Of a stretch of 64,000 bases of DNA, positions 53,439-62,436 are shown piece by piece. Below the pieces are notes generated by a model. The model was given only the letters and a program-made list of their open reading frames with translations, searched no databases and was not told where the DNA came from. Source of the DNA: Riemerella anatipestifer_E (GTDB lineage: Bacteria; Bacteroidota; Bacteroidia; Flavobacteriales; Weeksellaceae); assembly GCF_009932355.1 (NCBI RefSeq), contig NZ_LEKU01000011.1:1-64000 (forward strand), read 5' to 3'. How positions within the stretch are numbered: the first letter of the stretch is position 1; each line of letters opens with the position of its first letter. Position numbers and translations under genes: made by a program.

Positions 53439-54077
53439 ATGGGAATAGGTAATATATTCAAAGCTTTTCAGCCGAAAGATAAAGTGTTTTTTGTGCTGTT
53501 TGATAAAGTAGCTGATAACTTAGTGGAAATGTCTAGACTATTCCACGAAGGCATTAAAGATTTTGATATCAATGATGACTCTTTATTAAAGAAAATGAGT
53601 GATTTTGAGCATCAAAATGATGATATCACTCACGAAATTTATGTAGAGTTAGGTAAAAACTTTATTACGCCTTTTGATAGAGAAGATATCCATTATTTAG
53701 CGAGTGGTTTAGATGATATAGCAGACTATATCTATGCTTCTGCAAAGTATATATTCCTATACAAAAGCCCTGAAACTAATGCGTTCCAAGAACTTTCATT
53801 ACTCATTCATAAATCTTGCTTACAAATAAAAGTAGCAATAGAAAACCTTAAAGAGTTTAAAAATCCTGCAGCGGTTAAAGAGGCTACTATCAAAATAAAT
53901 AGCATTGAAAATATTGCTGATGATGTACATAGCCAAGCGATGATAAAGCTGTTTGAGTCTGGAGACCCTATAAATGTTATTAAAGTAAGCCAAGTGCTTA
54001 ACTACCTAGAGGAGGTAACAGATAAGGCTGAAGATGTAGCTAATATCTTAGATAATATTATCATTAAATACGCTTAG
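53439..54077 (+). CDS. DUF47 / PhoU-like phosphate transport regulator
   Basis: This 212-residue protein is a four-helix-bundle DUF47 protein, typical partner of Pit transporters. Marks: ADNLVEMSRLFHEGI, DFEHQNDDITHEIYVELGKNFITPFDREDIHYLASGLDDIADYIYASAKY and EVTDKAEDVANILDNIIIKYA. The acidic DDI/EDI repeats are likely metal ligands. It controls or supports the Pit transporter encoded 32 bases later. Confidence 0.93.
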   Translation: MGIGNIFKAFQPKDKVFFVLFDKVADNLVEMSRLFHEGIKDFDINDDSLLKKMSDFEHQNDDITHEIYVELGKNFITPFDREDIHYLASGLDDIADYIYASAKYIFLYKSPETNAFQELSLLIHKSCLQIKVAIENLKEFKNPAAVKEATIKINSIENIADDVHSQAMIKLFESGDPINVIKVSQVLNYLEEVTDKAEDVANILDNIIIKYA

Positions 54078-54109
54078 AGGTTTTTTAATTTAACTTAAAA
54101 CAAAAAAGT

Positions 54110-55252
54110 ATGGATTTTCCTATACTGCTCATTGTCATTATTGCGTTAGCGCTTATTTTTGACTATATCAATGGCTTCCACGATGCCGCTAACTCTATAG
54201 CGACTATTGTTTCTACTAAAGTTTTAACTCCTTTTCAAGCAGTGCTTTGGGCTGCTGTGTGGAATTTTGCCGCTTTCTTTATCGCCTTCTATATTGTAGG
54301 AGAGTTTAAGATAGGTAACACCATTGCCAAGACGGTGAATGAAGATTTTATCAATCTGGAAGTGATTTTTTCAGGATTGATGGCGGCTATCGCTTGGAAT
54401 CTTCTAACTTGGTGGTTTGGGATACCGTCATCGTCATCACATACGCTTATAGGCGGGTTTTTAGGAGCCGCTCTTATGCACGCTTTGGTTTTGGATTATC
54501 AAGAGATTGTATCAGCACAACCAGAGTTGTCTACTTTCGAAACAATGAAACTAGCCTTTAAACAGTTGTTTTCTCAAGATGTAGTAAAATACAGTAAGGT
54601 AATACCAATATTCTTATTCATTTTTATGGCACCGTTTATTGGTATGGTGGTGTCTATCATTATTACACTTATTATCATCAATGTTTGTAAAAAATCTAAT
54701 CCTCACAAAGCAGAAAAAGCGTTTAAGCAACTTCAGTTAGTTTCTTCAGCTTTGTTTAGCTTAGGGCATGGTCTTAATGACGCTCAAAAGATAATGGGGA
54801 TTATCGGAGCAGCGGTGATTTTCTACCATGTAGATATGGTAGGCGGTACGGATATATACGCACAAATGCTTCCTAGTGATAGATTTAACTATTTTGCAAA
54901 AGATTATGTATGGGTTCCGCTAGCATCGTTTGTGGCTATTGCGTTAGGAACTATGAGTGGTGGTTGGAAAATAGTAAAAACAATGGGAACTCGTATCACG
55001 AAGGTAACGCCTTTAGAAGGAGTAAGTGCAGAAACAGCAGGTGCGGTTACTTTATTTTTGACTGATCATTTTGGTATTCCTGTATCTACTACCCACACGA
55101 TTACTGGGTCTATTATCGGTGTTGGTCTTACAAAGAGAGTTTCTGCCGTGCGTTGGGGGGTTACAGTAAGTTTGCTTTGGGCGTGGATACTTACAATCCC
55201 AATTAGTGCGATAGTGGCAGGGATTACCTATCTTATTGTGATAATGTTTTAA
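54110..55252 (+). CDS. pit: Pit-type inorganic phosphate transporter
   Basis: This 380-residue membrane protein is a low-affinity phosphate transporter of the PiT family. The two inverted signature repeats are clear: DYINGFHDAANSIATIVSTKVLTPFQAV near the start and LSLGHGLNDAQKIMGIIGAA-type sequence (FSLGHGLNDAQKIMG) in the second half. GIPSSSSHTLIGGFLGA and GIPVSTTHTITGSIIGVG mark the substrate site. It is preceded by the DUF47 gene and followed at 16 bases by the phosphopantetheinyl transferase gene. Confidence 0.95.
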   Translation: MDFPILLIVIIALALIFDYINGFHDAANSIATIVSTKVLTPFQAVLWAAVWNFAAFFIAFYIVGEFKIGNTIAKTVNEDFINLEVIFSGLMAAIAWNLLTWWFGIPSSSSHTLIGGFLGAALMHALVLDYQEIVSAQPELSTFETMKLAFKQLFSQDVVKYSKVIPIFLFIFMAPFIGMVVSIIITLIIINVCKKSNPHKAEKAFKQLQLVSSALFSLGHGLNDAQKIMGIIGAAVIFYHVDMVGGTDIYAQMLPSDRFNYFAKDYVWVPLASFVAIALGTMSGGWKIVKTMGTRITKVTPLEGVSAETAGAVTLFLTDHFGIPVSTTHTITGSIIGVGLTKRVSAVRWGVTVSLLWAWILTIPISAIVAGITYLIVIMF

Positions 55253-55268
55253 AATATAAAATTGATAC

Positions 55269-55880
55269 ATGCCTCTTTACAAAGAGTTTTCTACGAAAGA
55301 AACAGCCGTTTTAGTTTGGAAACACGATGAACAACAAGAGGTATGGAGTGAGGAAATAGATACTCAATCTAAAATATCACTAAAAAAACAATACGAACGA
55401 CTGATGGTAAGGAGAATGCTCAATTCGGCATTGCCTTGCCATCAGTTGCTTTATTTGGAGGACGGAACACCTTATTTAGAGCCTTCGTCTGCATTTATTT
55501 CAATCAGTCATTCATATCCTTATGCGGTTTTGGCAATATCTCCTAGAAAAATAGGCGTGGATATAGAAAAGAAATCTGATAAATTAGTTCGCTTAAAGGA
55601 GAAAATACTCTATCCTTCCGAAAAACTTTGGGTTTCTTCCGAAGATGAAGAATCTTATCTGACGGCATTATGGACGATTAAGGAGAGCTTATATAAAATC
55701 CATTCGGCTAAATATTGGTCTTTTAGAGAACATTACGAAGTACTGTCTTTTTCTTTGAATAACCTATCTTCAGTGGAGTGTAAAGTGTTTAATAGCCCAA
55801 CCGATAGTGCAGATATATACAGAGCAAAGTTGGAAGTTATAGATGAAGATTATTACTTAGCCGTAGTAGAAGAAGCGTAA
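55269..55880 (+). CDS. 4'-phosphopantetheinyl transferase (Sfp type)
   Basis: This 203-residue enzyme moves the phosphopantetheine arm of CoA to carrier proteins. The two signature motifs are IGVDIEKKSDKL (metal-binding Asp and Glu) and ALWTIKESLYKIHSAK. The middle has FISISHSYPYAVLAIS with the substrate His. Either the fatty-acid carrier protein or a secondary-metabolite carrier could be the target. Its end overlaps the convergent FUSC gene by 28 bases. Confidence 0.9.
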   Translation: MPLYKEFSTKETAVLVWKHDEQQEVWSEEIDTQSKISLKKQYERLMVRRMLNSALPCHQLLYLEDGTPYLEPSSAFISISHSYPYAVLAISPRKIGVDIEKKSDKLVRLKEKILYPSEKLWVSSEDEESYLTALWTIKESLYKIHSAKYWSFREHYEVLSFSLNNLSSVECKVFNSPTDSADIYRAKLEVIDEDYYLAVVEEA

Positions 55881-58114
55881 TACTTTCTTAGTTCTAAACT
55901 TACTTTTCTTTGTTTTTTTGCAGTACTAAAAATCAGTTCCAGTAATTCTTGTATGCTTTTGAGTTCGGTGAGGTAAGTTACCTTTTTTGAGTCTCGTATG
56001 TTATAGAACTCGTTTTCGGAAATTTCCGTTTTCCTTTTGTTTAGAAGTTGGTGTACATAATCTTCGGGTGTCAGTTGGCTTTGCTCGTCTAATGTTTTAT
56101 CGTAGAATTCATTATTTAGAGCAATTTTTATTTTGCTTAGTTCGGCATTTATTTTTGTGTTCCACGCTTCAAAATCTATTTCAGGGTAATCCTTCTTGGT
56201 TTTAGCGTATTGTGATAGAGAAGCAATATAAGCCGTTAATAGATGTGAGGTATTAACAAATTGATGAATATGCTCTAGCTTTTTCTGTTGATTTTTAGGG
56301 TCGGACAGCATTCTTTGGAAATTATCGGATAAATTGGCTAAAGCAATGGTTGCATTTTTTCTTAGTAGACGGTATTTTTCATCGGTGATGTTTTTGTGTT
56401 GTAGTGTTTTTATAATCTCTTCAAAATAGGCTTTGTTATGATTGATGGCGTTGAGCATAAGGGTTTGATTTTGGGTGTGCTCCCAAACAGGAAAGATAAA
56501 GTACGATGTGAAGAGGGCAATAATCCCAGCGATGATAGTATCTATAATTCTATCCTTTAAGATAGTTTCAAAGTTGCCTGGATTTAAAAAATTGAATGCC
56601 AAAAAGATATAAACTGTCATAAAAAGAACTGCCCAAAAATAGCGTGTTCTAAAAGTTGCAAAGCAGAATACCATAGAAATAAATAATACGGAAACTTGTG
56701 CAACAGGGTGAGTAATCCAATAGATAGCCGCTGTCCCTAAAAAAGCACCTACTAAAGTGCCATAAAGTCTAAGGAGGTTTCTACTTTTAGTGATGCTATA
56801 CGCAGGACGCATAATAGCTACAATAGTAATGAGAATCCAGTAAGAATGTCCTATGCTGAGAGCTTCTATTTTAGAAACTGCGTAGCCTATCAGCATAGCT
56901 ATAGTTACTCTAATAGAGTATCTAAATTGTGCAGAATCTAAGGAAAGATTGTTTTTAAACACCTTAAAATTGATAGGATTTTCCTTTGGGAGAAACTTCG
57001 ACAAATCTAATCCTGAAGATAAACTCTTAGCGAGTTTGGTATCTTGTGATGAAACTTTATAAATCTGATTGATACTTTCAGTAAGTTCCGCTAGTCTCAT
57101 CATACTTTGTCGCAGGAGTAAGAAATAGTCTAAAGTTTCTGCCGATAGCTTTTGGTTTCTTAAATCAAAGTAGATGTTAAAGCAATCTTCTAACTCTAGT
57201 GTAAGAGCGTGTTTTGGTTTTGGAGTGCTGCTTGTTTGTATACTTATACCAATATTTTTAAGCTCAATGGAGAGTATAAACAGCATTCTTTGTATCTTGT
57301 TAAATACTTCTTCGTCGCCAAAAAATTGTCTTATTTTAGAATAATCATTATCGGAAGTGAGGAGTTTTTCGTACAAATCAATACTACTAATGAAACTCAT
57401 CATTAAAAGTCGGCTAGCAGTGGTAGATTCATTAACAAATTTTCTAGTTTTGAAAAGGAGTTCCCTTGTTTCTTCTTGAATATTTTTAATGAAAATTTGT
57501 TGTGTGGTAAGTTGTGTTACCAGTTGATCTAAATCTGAATCTTTAGAGTAGAACTTAGACTTCTGCTCTAAGAACTTAGCGAGTTCTAAGTAGTTTTCGC
57601 CTACGAGTTGTTTGGCGAGTTTATAAGGTTGTAGTTTAGATAGTAATAGTAATAAAAGTAAGTACCAAAGCGTCCCTAATGTGAAGATGAATAAACTTTT
57701 AATGATATGATTACCAGTAAGATGCCCATCAATAAAAATAGCTAATACCACCAAAGAAAGTCCACCAACGGAAGCCAGTCTCGCACCATAGACTCCTATC
57801 ATATTGAAAAACATTCCAAAAATGATAATCTCCAAAAACACTAGTAGGCTGTAATCTTTGAGTAAGCTAGCGATAGTAGATACTACTAAAAAAGCAATGA
57901 TAGCTGCAATTAAAGTGTTTCGTCTTCTAACGAATGAGCCAGGTAAATCTACCAAGGCGATAAAGCTCGTACCTAAAGGAAATAGGAAAAAATCTTTGAA
58001 AACACCTAAATAACTGAAAATAATAGACGGTATAATAATAGCTAAAGAAATCCTTACCCCAGCATATAAATATTGACTAGAAAAGAAGTTTTTGAGTTCT
58101 GTGGTATATTTCAT
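55853..58114 (-). CDS. FUSC family (YccS/YhfK-type) inner-membrane protein
   Basis: The product has 753 residues. There are two sets of membrane helices (about 15-165 and 395-530), each followed by a helical cytosolic domain, the standard YccS/YhfK/FUSC layout related to AaeB-type exporters. Typical stretches are RRRNTLIAAIIAFLVVSTIASLL, YWILITIVAIMRPAYSITKSRNLLRLYGTLVGAFLGTA and DRIIDTIIAGIIALFTSYFIFPVWE. The substrate is unknown. It follows a BlaI-like repressor gene by 22 bases, so it is probably under that repressor's control. Confidence 0.88.
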   Translation of the reverse strand: MKYTTELKNFFSSQYLYAGVRISLAIIIPSIIFSYLGVFKDFFLFPLGTSFIALVDLPGSFVRRRNTLIAAIIAFLVVSTIASLLKDYSLLVFLEIIIFGMFFNMIGVYGARLASVGGLSLVVLAIFIDGHLTGNHIIKSLFIFTLGTLWYLLLLLLLSKLQPYKLAKQLVGENYLELAKFLEQKSKFYSKDSDLDQLVTQLTTQQIFIKNIQEETRELLFKTRKFVNESTTASRLLMMSFISSIDLYEKLLTSDNDYSKIRQFFGDEEVFNKIQRMLFILSIELKNIGISIQTSSTPKPKHALTLELEDCFNIYFDLRNQKLSAETLDYFLLLRQSMMRLAELTESINQIYKVSSQDTKLAKSLSSGLDLSKFLPKENPINFKVFKNNLSLDSAQFRYSIRVTIAMLIGYAVSKIEALSIGHSYWILITIVAIMRPAYSITKSRNLLRLYGTLVGAFLGTAAIYWITHPVAQVSVLFISMVFCFATFRTRYFWAVLFMTVYIFLAFNFLNPGNFETILKDRIIDTIIAGIIALFTSYFIFPVWEHTQNQTLMLNAINHNKAYFEEIIKTLQHKNITDEKYRLLRKNATIALANLSDNFQRMLSDPKNQQKKLEHIHQFVNTSHLLTAYIASLSQYAKTKKDYPEIDFEAWNTKINAELSKIKIALNNEFYDKTLDEQSQLTPEDYVHQLLNKRKTEISENEFYNIRDSKKVTYLTELKSIQELLELIFSTAKKQRKVSLELRKYYASSTTAK

Positions 58115-58136
58115 ACAGCTAACATCGAGGTAGGTT

Positions 58137-58517
58137 TTATTTTTCTTTCTTTTTTTTCTTCTTCTTTTTTTCTTTTTTACAGAATTTAGAAAGGTCTTTG
58201 GTAGTAATGATTTCTTCGTTTAAAAGTCTTTCTATCAATAGTTTTCTGTTATTGGTATAATAAGTTTCTACAAAATTTTTGAGTAAGAAAAGCTCATATT
58301 CCTGTTTAGAAATTTCTATTTTGTAGAAAAAAATCCGACCTTCTTTCTCTGTGCTTATGAATCCCTTTTCTACTAATATTTTAAGGAAGGTAGAAATGGT
58401 GTTTTGGTGAGGTTTGGGTTCTGGGTAGGCTTCCACAATGTCTTTAAGGAAAGCTCCTTGTAATTCCCATACAACTTGCATAAGCTGCTCCTCAGCGGTA
58501 GTGAGTGGTGTTATCAT
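58137..58517 (-). CDS. BlaI/MecI/CopY-family repressor
   Basis: This 126-residue protein has the winged-helix fold of BlaI/MecI: LTTAEEQLMQVVWELQGAFLKDIVEAYPEPKPHQNTISTFLKILVEKGFISTEKEGRIFFYKI. The dimerisation part follows (EYELFLLKNFVETYYTNNRKLL), and it ends in an extreme Lys tail (KKEKKKKKKKKEK) encoded by A-runs. No BlaR-type sensor is adjacent. The upstream dyads overlap its own -7 box, suggesting autorepression of the repressor-FUSC operon. Confidence 0.88.
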   Translation of the reverse strand: MITPLTTAEEQLMQVVWELQGAFLKDIVEAYPEPKPHQNTISTFLKILVEKGFISTEKEGRIFFYKIEISKQEYELFLLKNFVETYYTNNRKLLIERLLNEEIITTKDLSKFCKKEKKKKKKKKEK

Positions 58518-58534
58518 TGATGAATAGTTTGCTA

Positions 58535-58557
58535 CAAAAATAGCTAAATGTTAGCTA
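58535..58557 (-). promoter_or_regulatory. Promoter and operator-like dyads of the BlaI/FUSC operon
   Basis: Minus-strand -7 box TATTTTTG (58542-58535) abuts TAGCTAAATGTTAGCTA (58541-58557), two TAGCTA palindromes with a 5-base spacer. Binding there would block the -7 box. Confidence 0.5.
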
Positions 58558-58681
58558 AAACCCTTATGTCTAATGTGAAAAATATAAGTGTTTTTGTTTT
58601 TTTTGTATTGAAGTAAGAGAGTTTCATAGTTTCAGTTTAATAAACTTTTTGAAAGAGTATTATATTAAATGAGATTTTTCT

Positions 58682-58700
58682 TACTTTTGCAATATATTTG
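58682..58700 (+). promoter_or_regulatory. -7 boxes of pdhA
   Basis: Two matches to TAnnTTTG in tandem: TACTTTTG (58682-58689) and TATATTTG (58693-58700), 9 bases before the ATG at 58710. Confidence 0.5.
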
Positions 58701-58709
58701 AAAATAGCT

Positions 58710-59711
58710 ATGAAAGAATTTTCCAAAGAAGTTTACCTTAAGTGGTATGAAGATATGACTATGTGGAGACGCTTTGAAGATAAGTGTCGTTCTCTTTACT
58801 TAAAACAGAAAATTAGAGGTTTTTTACACCTTTATAATGGGCAGGAAGCGATACCAGCAGGATTTACTCATGCGATGGATTTAACTAAAGATAGTATGAT
58901 AACTGCTTACCGTTGTCACATACATCCTATGGCGATGGGGGTAGACCCTAAGAGAATTATGGCAGAACTATGTGGTAAAGCTACAGGGACTTCGCAAGGT
59001 ATGGGAGGTTCTATGCATATTTTTAGTAAAGAACACCGTTTTTATGGTGGACATGGTATTGTTGGTGGACAAATTCCTTTGGGAGCAGGTATTGCATTTG
59101 CTGATAAATATTTTGATAGAAAAGCAGTTAACATTTGTTTTATGGGAGATGGTGCTGTTCGTCAAGGATCTTTACATGAAACATTTAATATGGCAATGAA
59201 CTGGAAACTTCCAGTAGTTTTTGTTTGTGAAAACAATCAATATGCCATGGGAACGTCTGTGAAAAGAACTGCTAACCACGAAGACATCTATAAACTAGGT
59301 TTAGGTTATGAAATGCCTTGTTTACCAGTAGATGCTATGGATCCTGAGAAAGTTGCTGAGACTGCTTTTGAAGCTATAGAAAGAGCAAGAAGAGGAGATG
59401 GTCCTACATTTATAGAGGCTAGAACTTATCGTTACAGAGGGCACTCAATGTCTGATGCGGAGCCTTATAGAACTAAGGAGGAGGTAGCTATTCATAAAGA
59501 GCAAGACCCTATTGAACTTGTAAAACAAAGGATTTTAGATAACAAATGGGCTACAGAGGCAGAGCTAGAACAACTTGACGAAAACTCTAGAGCTTTTGTA
59601 GAAGAGTGTGTAGAATTTATGGAAAACTCTCCATTCCCAGATGCTGAGAAGGTTTATGAATATGTCTATTCTACACCAGATTATCCTTTTTTAGATAAAT
59701 TAGAAAACTAA
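58710..59711 (+). CDS. pdhA: Pyruvate dehydrogenase E1 component alpha subunit
   Basis: From the ATG at 58710 the protein has 333 residues. It is the thiamine-diphosphate-binding alpha chain of pyruvate dehydrogenase: YRCHIHPMAMGVDP, KATGTSQGMGGSMH, the ThDP motif GDGAVRQGSLHETFNMAMNW and a phosphorylation-loop-like TYRYRGHSMSDAEPYRTKEE. A TTG start at 58698 would overlap a -7 box. The beta subunit gene is not next to it; the E2 gene follows after 74 bases. Confidence 0.95.
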   Translation: MKEFSKEVYLKWYEDMTMWRRFEDKCRSLYLKQKIRGFLHLYNGQEAIPAGFTHAMDLTKDSMITAYRCHIHPMAMGVDPKRIMAELCGKATGTSQGMGGSMHIFSKEHRFYGGHGIVGGQIPLGAGIAFADKYFDRKAVNICFMGDGAVRQGSLHETFNMAMNWKLPVVFVCENNQYAMGTSVKRTANHEDIYKLGLGYEMPCLPVDAMDPEKVAETAFEAIERARRGDGPTFIEARTYRYRGHSMSDAEPYRTKEEVAIHKEQDPIELVKQRILDNKWATEAELEQLDENSRAFVEECVEFMENSPFPDAEKVYEYVYSTPDYPFLDKLEN

Positions 59712-59785
59712 AGTTAAGTGCAGATTATTTTAAGGAATATTTTTTATTCTTTGAATTAAATCTAAAACATAATAAATAAAACAAC

Positions 59786-61387
59786 ATGGCAGAAATAATT
59801 ACAATGCCTCGCCTTTCTGATACAATGACAGAAGGTAAGGTTTCCAAATGGCATAAGCAGGTTGGAGATGCTGTAAAGGAAGGAGATATTCTTGCAGAAA
59901 TAGAAACAGATAAAGCCGTTCAGGATTTTGAATCAGAGGTTAACGGAACACTACTTTATGTAGGTGTAAGTGAAGGAAATGCAGCTCCTGTGGATACTAT
60001 TTTGGCAATTATAGGGAAAGAAGGCGAAGATATTTCAGGGCTTGTGGGCGGTAATCAAAGTACGCCTCAACCAGCTTCATCAGAAAGTGTCTCTGTGGAA
60101 AATACGGTAACTGAAACTACGTCATCAGTAGAAGTGCCTAAGGGTGTTGAGGTAATTAATATGCCTCGTCTGTCTGATACAATGACAGAAGGTAAAGTAG
60201 CTAAATGGAATAAAAATGTAGGAGATACAGTAAAAGAAGGAGATATTTTAGCTGAAATTGAAACAGATAAAGCCGTTCAAGATTTTGAATCAGAATTTAA
60301 CGGAACTCTTTTATACCAAGGCGTAGGAGAAGGAGAAGCGGCTGAAGTAGATAAAATATTAGCCATTATAGGACCTGCTGGAACAGATGTTTCTGCTATT
60401 GTTTCTAATGGTGGAGTATCTAGCACACCTCAAACTAAACAAGAACAGTCAAGTGTAGCTTCTAGCACAAAAGCAGAAAAAGTTTCTACATCTAATGTTA
60501 GTGTTTCAACGGATAGAGTAGCTATTTCTCCATTGGCTAGAAAAATGGCAGAGGAGAAAGGTATAGATATTACAAATCTAAAAGGTTCTGGAGAGAACGG
60601 AAGAATCATAAAGAAAGATATAGAAAACTATCAGCCAAACGCAACAGAACAGCGTTCTGCTTCTGTAACGCCAGCTGCAGCACAAGTGGCTATGAACTTC
60701 GTTGCTAGAGAAACTACAGAAACGCCTAACTCTCAAGTTAGAAATGTAATTGCAAAAAGACTTTCTGAAAGTAAGTTCTCAGCACCTCACTACTATTTAA
60801 TGGTAGAGGTGAATATGGATAAAGCCATCACTGCTAGAAAAGAAATTAACTCACTTCCTGACACTAAAGTATCGTTTAACGATATGGTGATTAAGGCGAC
60901 AGCTATGGCTCTTAGAAAGCACCCTCAAATCAATAGTAGCTGGGCAGGAGATAAGATTATTCATCATGGTAGCATCAATATTGGTGTGGCAGTGGCTATT
61001 CCAGACGGATTAGTAGTACCTGTATTGAAGAATGCAGACTTTATGAATTATAGTCAGATTTCTGCAGGAGTTAAAGATATGGCTTCTAGAGCAAAATCTA
61101 AAGGTCTCAAAGCTAACGAAATGGAAGGTTCTACATTCTCAATATCCAACCTTGGAATGTTTGGAATAGAAACATTTACTTCTATTATCAATCAACCAAA
61201 CTCTTGTATTCTTTCGGTAGGAGCTATTATAGAGAAGCCTGTAGTTAAGGACGGACAAATTGTAGTAGGTAATACTATGAAGTTGTCTTTAGCATGTGAC
61301 CACCGTGTGGTAGATGGTGCTACTGGTGCAGAGTTTTTACAAACATTAAAAACTTACCTAGAAAATCCGTTTGCATTATTAGTTTAA
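59786..61387 (+). CDS. pdhC: Dihydrolipoamide acetyltransferase (E2 of pyruvate dehydrogenase)
   Basis: This 533-residue protein has two lipoyl domains, each with the ETDKAVQDFES motif (modified Lys43 in the first; the second near residue 165), joined by Ser/Thr/Val-rich linkers. It then has an E3-binding domain (ISPLARKMAEEKGIDITNLKGSGENGRIIKKDI, about 250-282) and the acetyltransferase core ending ACDHRVVDGATGAEFLQTLK with the catalytic His-Asp. It carries the acetyl group from E1 to CoA. It is co-transcribed with pdhA and ends at a good terminator. Confidence 0.96.
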   Translation: MAEIITMPRLSDTMTEGKVSKWHKQVGDAVKEGDILAEIETDKAVQDFESEVNGTLLYVGVSEGNAAPVDTILAIIGKEGEDISGLVGGNQSTPQPASSESVSVENTVTETTSSVEVPKGVEVINMPRLSDTMTEGKVAKWNKNVGDTVKEGDILAEIETDKAVQDFESEFNGTLLYQGVGEGEAAEVDKILAIIGPAGTDVSAIVSNGGVSSTPQTKQEQSSVASSTKAEKVSTSNVSVSTDRVAISPLARKMAEEKGIDITNLKGSGENGRIIKKDIENYQPNATEQRSASVTPAAAQVAMNFVARETTETPNSQVRNVIAKRLSESKFSAPHYYLMVEVNMDKAITARKEINSLPDTKVSFNDMVIKATAMALRKHPQINSSWAGDKIIHHGSINIGVAVAIPDGLVVPVLKNADFMNYSQISAGVKDMASRAKSKGLKANEMEGSTFSISNLGMFGIETFTSIINQPNSCILSVGAIIEKPVVKDGQIVVGNTMKLSLACDHRVVDGATGAEFLQTLKTYLENPFALLV

Positions 61388-61414
61388 TATTTGCAAATAC
61401 TTTAATAAAAATAA

Positions 61415-61446
61415 AACTCCATATCAAAAGGATATGGAGTTTTTTT
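61415..61446 (+). terminator. Terminator of pdhA-pdhC
   Basis: Stem AACTCCATATC/GATATGGAGTT followed by TTTTTT. Confidence 0.85.
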
Positions 61447-61466
61447 ATGGTTTGTATTTAGGATAA

Positions 61467-61503
61467 AAAATAACCTCTGCTTTTTAACAGAGGTTATTTT
61501 TAA
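61467..61503 (-). terminator. Terminator of deoC
   Basis: Stem AAAATAACCTCTG/CAGAGGTTATTTT with a T-tract on the minus strand; T-rich on the plus side as well. Confidence 0.8.
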
Positions 61504-61521
61504 TAATATGTTTTTAATTTC

Positions 61522-62268
61522 TTAGTATCCTTCCGAAGCATTTTCTCCTTTTACAAGAGCCATTGCTGAAGAAGTACCTATTCTTTTCACGCCTAAAGCA
61601 ATCATTTTTTCAGCGTCCTCAGGAGTTCTTACACCGCCTGCTGCTTTCACAGGAAGTTTCCCTGCGTTTTCTAGCATTATTTCAATACCTTCAAAAGTAG
61701 CACCATTAGGTTTGCCACCTTCTGTTTGATAGAAACCAGTGGAAGATTTTACAAAAATATTTTCTAGGTCTTCTTCCTTAAAAGTATCTGTAGCCCAAGT
61801 TGCTATTTTTTTAGTCAAATCCGCTATTTGAGCATCTGTAAGAGCTGCGATTTCAATAATCCACTTTGCTATCTTTTTGTGATTTAAGCAAAGTTCTGTA
61901 CAACGCAAAAATTCGTCTTTAACTAAATCATTTTCGCCGTTTTTGTAAGCAGTATAATTGATAACAAAATCTAGTTCATCAGCACCATCTTCTATTGCTT
62001 TTTGAGCTTCATTTAATTTTGATTCTATACTCGCTGTACCTTCGTGAAACCCAATTACAGTACCCAATACTACTTTAGCATTTTTTTGAGCTAAATAATC
62101 TTTAGTTTCTTTAACAAAATCAGGACGAATCATCACAGCGAAAAGCCCATTGTCAATTGCTTCATCAGTTAGTTCTCTTACCTTTGCTTTAGTTTCTTCT
62201 AGAGTAATTCCAGCCTGTTCAGGGGTTTTAAGATAAGTAGAGTCTAGATAGTTTTTTACGTTTATCAT
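61522..62268 (-). CDS. deoC: Deoxyribose-phosphate aldolase
   Basis: This 248-residue class I aldolase splits 2-deoxyribose 5-phosphate into glyceraldehyde 3-phosphate and acetaldehyde. The barrel motifs are clear: VVLGTVIGFHEG, ELDFVINY with the catalytic Asp, VKSSTGFYQTEGG with the Schiff-base Lys, and VKAAGGVRTPEDA with the second Lys. It is a single gene with promoter and terminator. Confidence 0.95.
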   Translation of the reverse strand: MINVKNYLDSTYLKTPEQAGITLEETKAKVRELTDEAIDNGLFAVMIRPDFVKETKDYLAQKNAKVVLGTVIGFHEGTASIESKLNEAQKAIEDGADELDFVINYTAYKNGENDLVKDEFLRCTELCLNHKKIAKWIIEIAALTDAQIADLTKKIATWATDTFKEEDLENIFVKSSTGFYQTEGGKPNGATFEGIEIMLENAGKLPVKAAGGVRTPEDAEKMIALGVKRIGTSSAMALVKGENASEGY

Positions 62269-62299
62269 TGCTTTATTTTTTAAGGGTTAAAATAGGGGT

Positions 62300-62307
62300 C
62301 AAAGATA
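62300..62307 (-). promoter_or_regulatory. -7 box of deoC
   Basis: Minus-strand TATCTTTG, 31 bases before the ATG. Confidence 0.5.
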
Positions 62308-62387
62308 CGAAAGTTTCTTCTTTTCTAAATGAGTAATCTAATGACTTTTGTAATGAATTGAAAAAAAGAAATATTAAGGACAAATGG

Positions 62388-62415
62388 TTGCAATAAATAT
62401 AAAAGTTTACCTTTG
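62388..62415 (+). promoter_or_regulatory. Promoter of the THUMP-like methyltransferase gene
   Basis: TTG (62388-62390), 17-base spacer, TACCTTTG (62408-62415), then 21 bases to the ATG at 62437. Confidence 0.6.
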
Positions 62416-62436
62416 TACAGCCAAACTAAAAACAGA

